Shown in pieces: positions 63,236 to 64,000 of a stretch of DNA of 64,000 nucleotides. Position numbers and translations under genes: made by a program. The stretch is from Carnobacterium_A sp047553015 (GTDB taxonomy: Bacteria; Bacillota; Bacilli; Lactobacillales; Carnobacteriaceae). Each line of letters starts with the position of its first letter. Positions within the stretch are counted from its first letter, which is position 1. The notes beneath the pieces were generated by a model. That model searched no databases. It saw nothing but the letters and a program-made list of their open reading frames with translations, and had not been told where the DNA came from. The stretch spans positions 806,001-870,000 of the forward strand of contig NZ_CP180212.1 of NCBI RefSeq assembly GCF_047553015.1, written 5' to 3'.

Positions 63236-63715
63236 ATGGGAAACTTGCTAACATTTTTAACTGAAAACAACGGTGGTTTATTTTTTGCAGCAATGGGAAT
63301 TGGATTCGCAACAATCTTTTCAGGAATCGGTTCAGCTAAGGGTGTAGGTATGACTGGTGAAGCAGCAGCGGCACTAACAACGGAACAACCAGAAAAATTC
63401 GGACAAGCTTTGATTCTACAATTATTACCAGGTACACAAGGACTATACGGATTTGTTATTGCCTTCTTAATTTATTTGAATACAGGCGTTGATACAACAC
63501 TTGCTCAAGGATTATACTTGTTAATGGCTGCAATGCCTATTGCATTTACTGGCTTATTTTCAGGTATTGCTCAGGGGCGCGTTGCTTCAGCAGGTATCCA
63601 AATTTTAGCTAAGAAACCAGAACATGCAACTAAAGGTATCATTTTCTCAGCGATGGTTGAAACGTACGCAATCCTAGGTTTCGTAATTTCATTCTTATTA
63701 GTATTAAACGTATAG
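63236..63715 (+). CDS. ntpK: V-type Na+-ATPase c-ring proteolipid (NtpK)
   Basis: 159 residues, four helices, a duplicated hairpin. The ion-site residues match the Na+ type of Enterococcus hirae: LPGTQGLYG in helix 2, SGIAQGR in helix 3 and the carboxylate in AMVETYAILG of helix 4. This suggests Na+ and not H+ pumping. AATGGAGGAAT precedes the ATG. Confidence 0.95.
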   Translation: MGNLLTFLTENNGGLFFAAMGIGFATIFSGIGSAKGVGMTGEAAAALTTEQPEKFGQALILQLLPGTQGLYGFVIAFLIYLNTGVDTTLAQGLYLLMAAMPIAFTGLFSGIAQGRVASAGIQILAKKPEHATKGIIFSAMVETYAILGFVISFLLVLNV

Positions 63716-63770
63716 AAAAATTAAGTTACTTTCTATACAAAAAAGAAATTGATAAGAGTGGAGGGAAATC

Positions 63771-64000
63771 ATGTCAGACTTAAAACTCATTACTGATCGT
63801 ATGATTGAAAAAAAGAAAGCTGAAATACAAGAGACAATAAACCAGACTAGACTAGAAACTAAAGAAACAATTGCGCTAGCTACAGTAAAACTGGAAGAAG
63901 AAAAAGTAAAACAACTACACTTGATTGATAAACGTTTAGTAGAAGATTTTGAAAAAAATCAAACTAGTTTAGAAAATCAAAAAAGAAACGAGATATTGAC
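63771..64000 (+). CDS. ntpE: V-type Na+-ATPase subunit E (NtpE), 5' part
   Basis: The first 76 codons are in the window: MSDLKLITDRMIEKKKAEIQ and onward, a charged coiled coil typical of the peripheral stalk subunit that pairs with NtpF. GGAGGGAAATC precedes the ATG. The gene runs off the window; the order F-I-K-E matches the ntp operon. Confidence 0.92.
   Translation, partial: MSDLKLITDRMIEKKKAEIQETINQTRLETKETIALATVKLEEEKVKQLHLIDKRLVEDFEKNQTSLENQKRNEIL

Overview
The window is a low-GC Firmicute chromosome segment that fits Lactobacillales, most likely Carnobacterium or a close relative. The evidence is the Bacilli gene order (typA-ylaN-ftsW-pyc; ylbC/ylbG-rsmD-coaD-ylbL; comEA-comEB-comEC-holA-rpsT; asd-dapA-rnjB), rpoY next to rnjA, the presence of both RNase J1 and J2, and a V-type Na+-ATPase operon. 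The genus is inferred from gene content, not from a search.

Layout. 1-1.7 kb: rpoY-rnjA (rnjA is cut by the window edge). 2.2-6.5 kb: a heterodimeric ABC exporter and a HAD phosphatase. 6.5-8.9 kb: a tRNA-Ala gene with a decayed integrated element in its 3' end. The element holds a broken tyrosine integrase, a repressor-like scrap and one intact Ltp-like (superinfection exclusion family) gene, between 25-bp direct repeats. 9-12.9 kb: msrAB, a transposase relic, def and gdhA. 13.3-18.6 kb: the complete pyruvate dehydrogenase operon. 18.8-20.9 kb: a lactate-dehydrogenase-fold protein without its catalytic residues, a UPF0223 protein and an inositol-monophosphatase-like protein. 21.2-32.1 kb: typA, ylaN, ftsW, pyc, a YlbC-like protein, ylbG, rsmD, coaD and a YlbL/SepM-type protease. 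32.2-37.5 kb: DNA-uptake genes, holA and rpsT. 38-42.8 kb: uvrB behind an SOS-box promoter, rpsO and pnp. 42.8-47.5 kb: an alpha/beta hydrolase, then asd, dapA and rnjB. 47.8-59.1 kb: two compatible-solute ABC importers (OpuA-like with two tandem binding proteins, and OpuC-like). Between them lie a GNAT enzyme, thiT under a TPP riboswitch, and cardiolipin synthase. 59.2-64 kb: a small YolD-like gene under a perfect SOS box, degV, and the start of the V-ATPase operon (ntpF-I-K-E, ntpE cut by the edge).

Most of the window is conserved core genome. The parts most worth follow-up are: the tRNA-Ala relic that kept only its Ltp-like gene; two SOS promoters with the same layout (uvrB and the YolD-like gene); the LDH pseudoenzyme; a hairpin between Shine-Dalgarno and start codon at ftsW; a thiT expression platform that combines terminator and ribosome-site control; and a possible small RNA between rpsT and uvrB.
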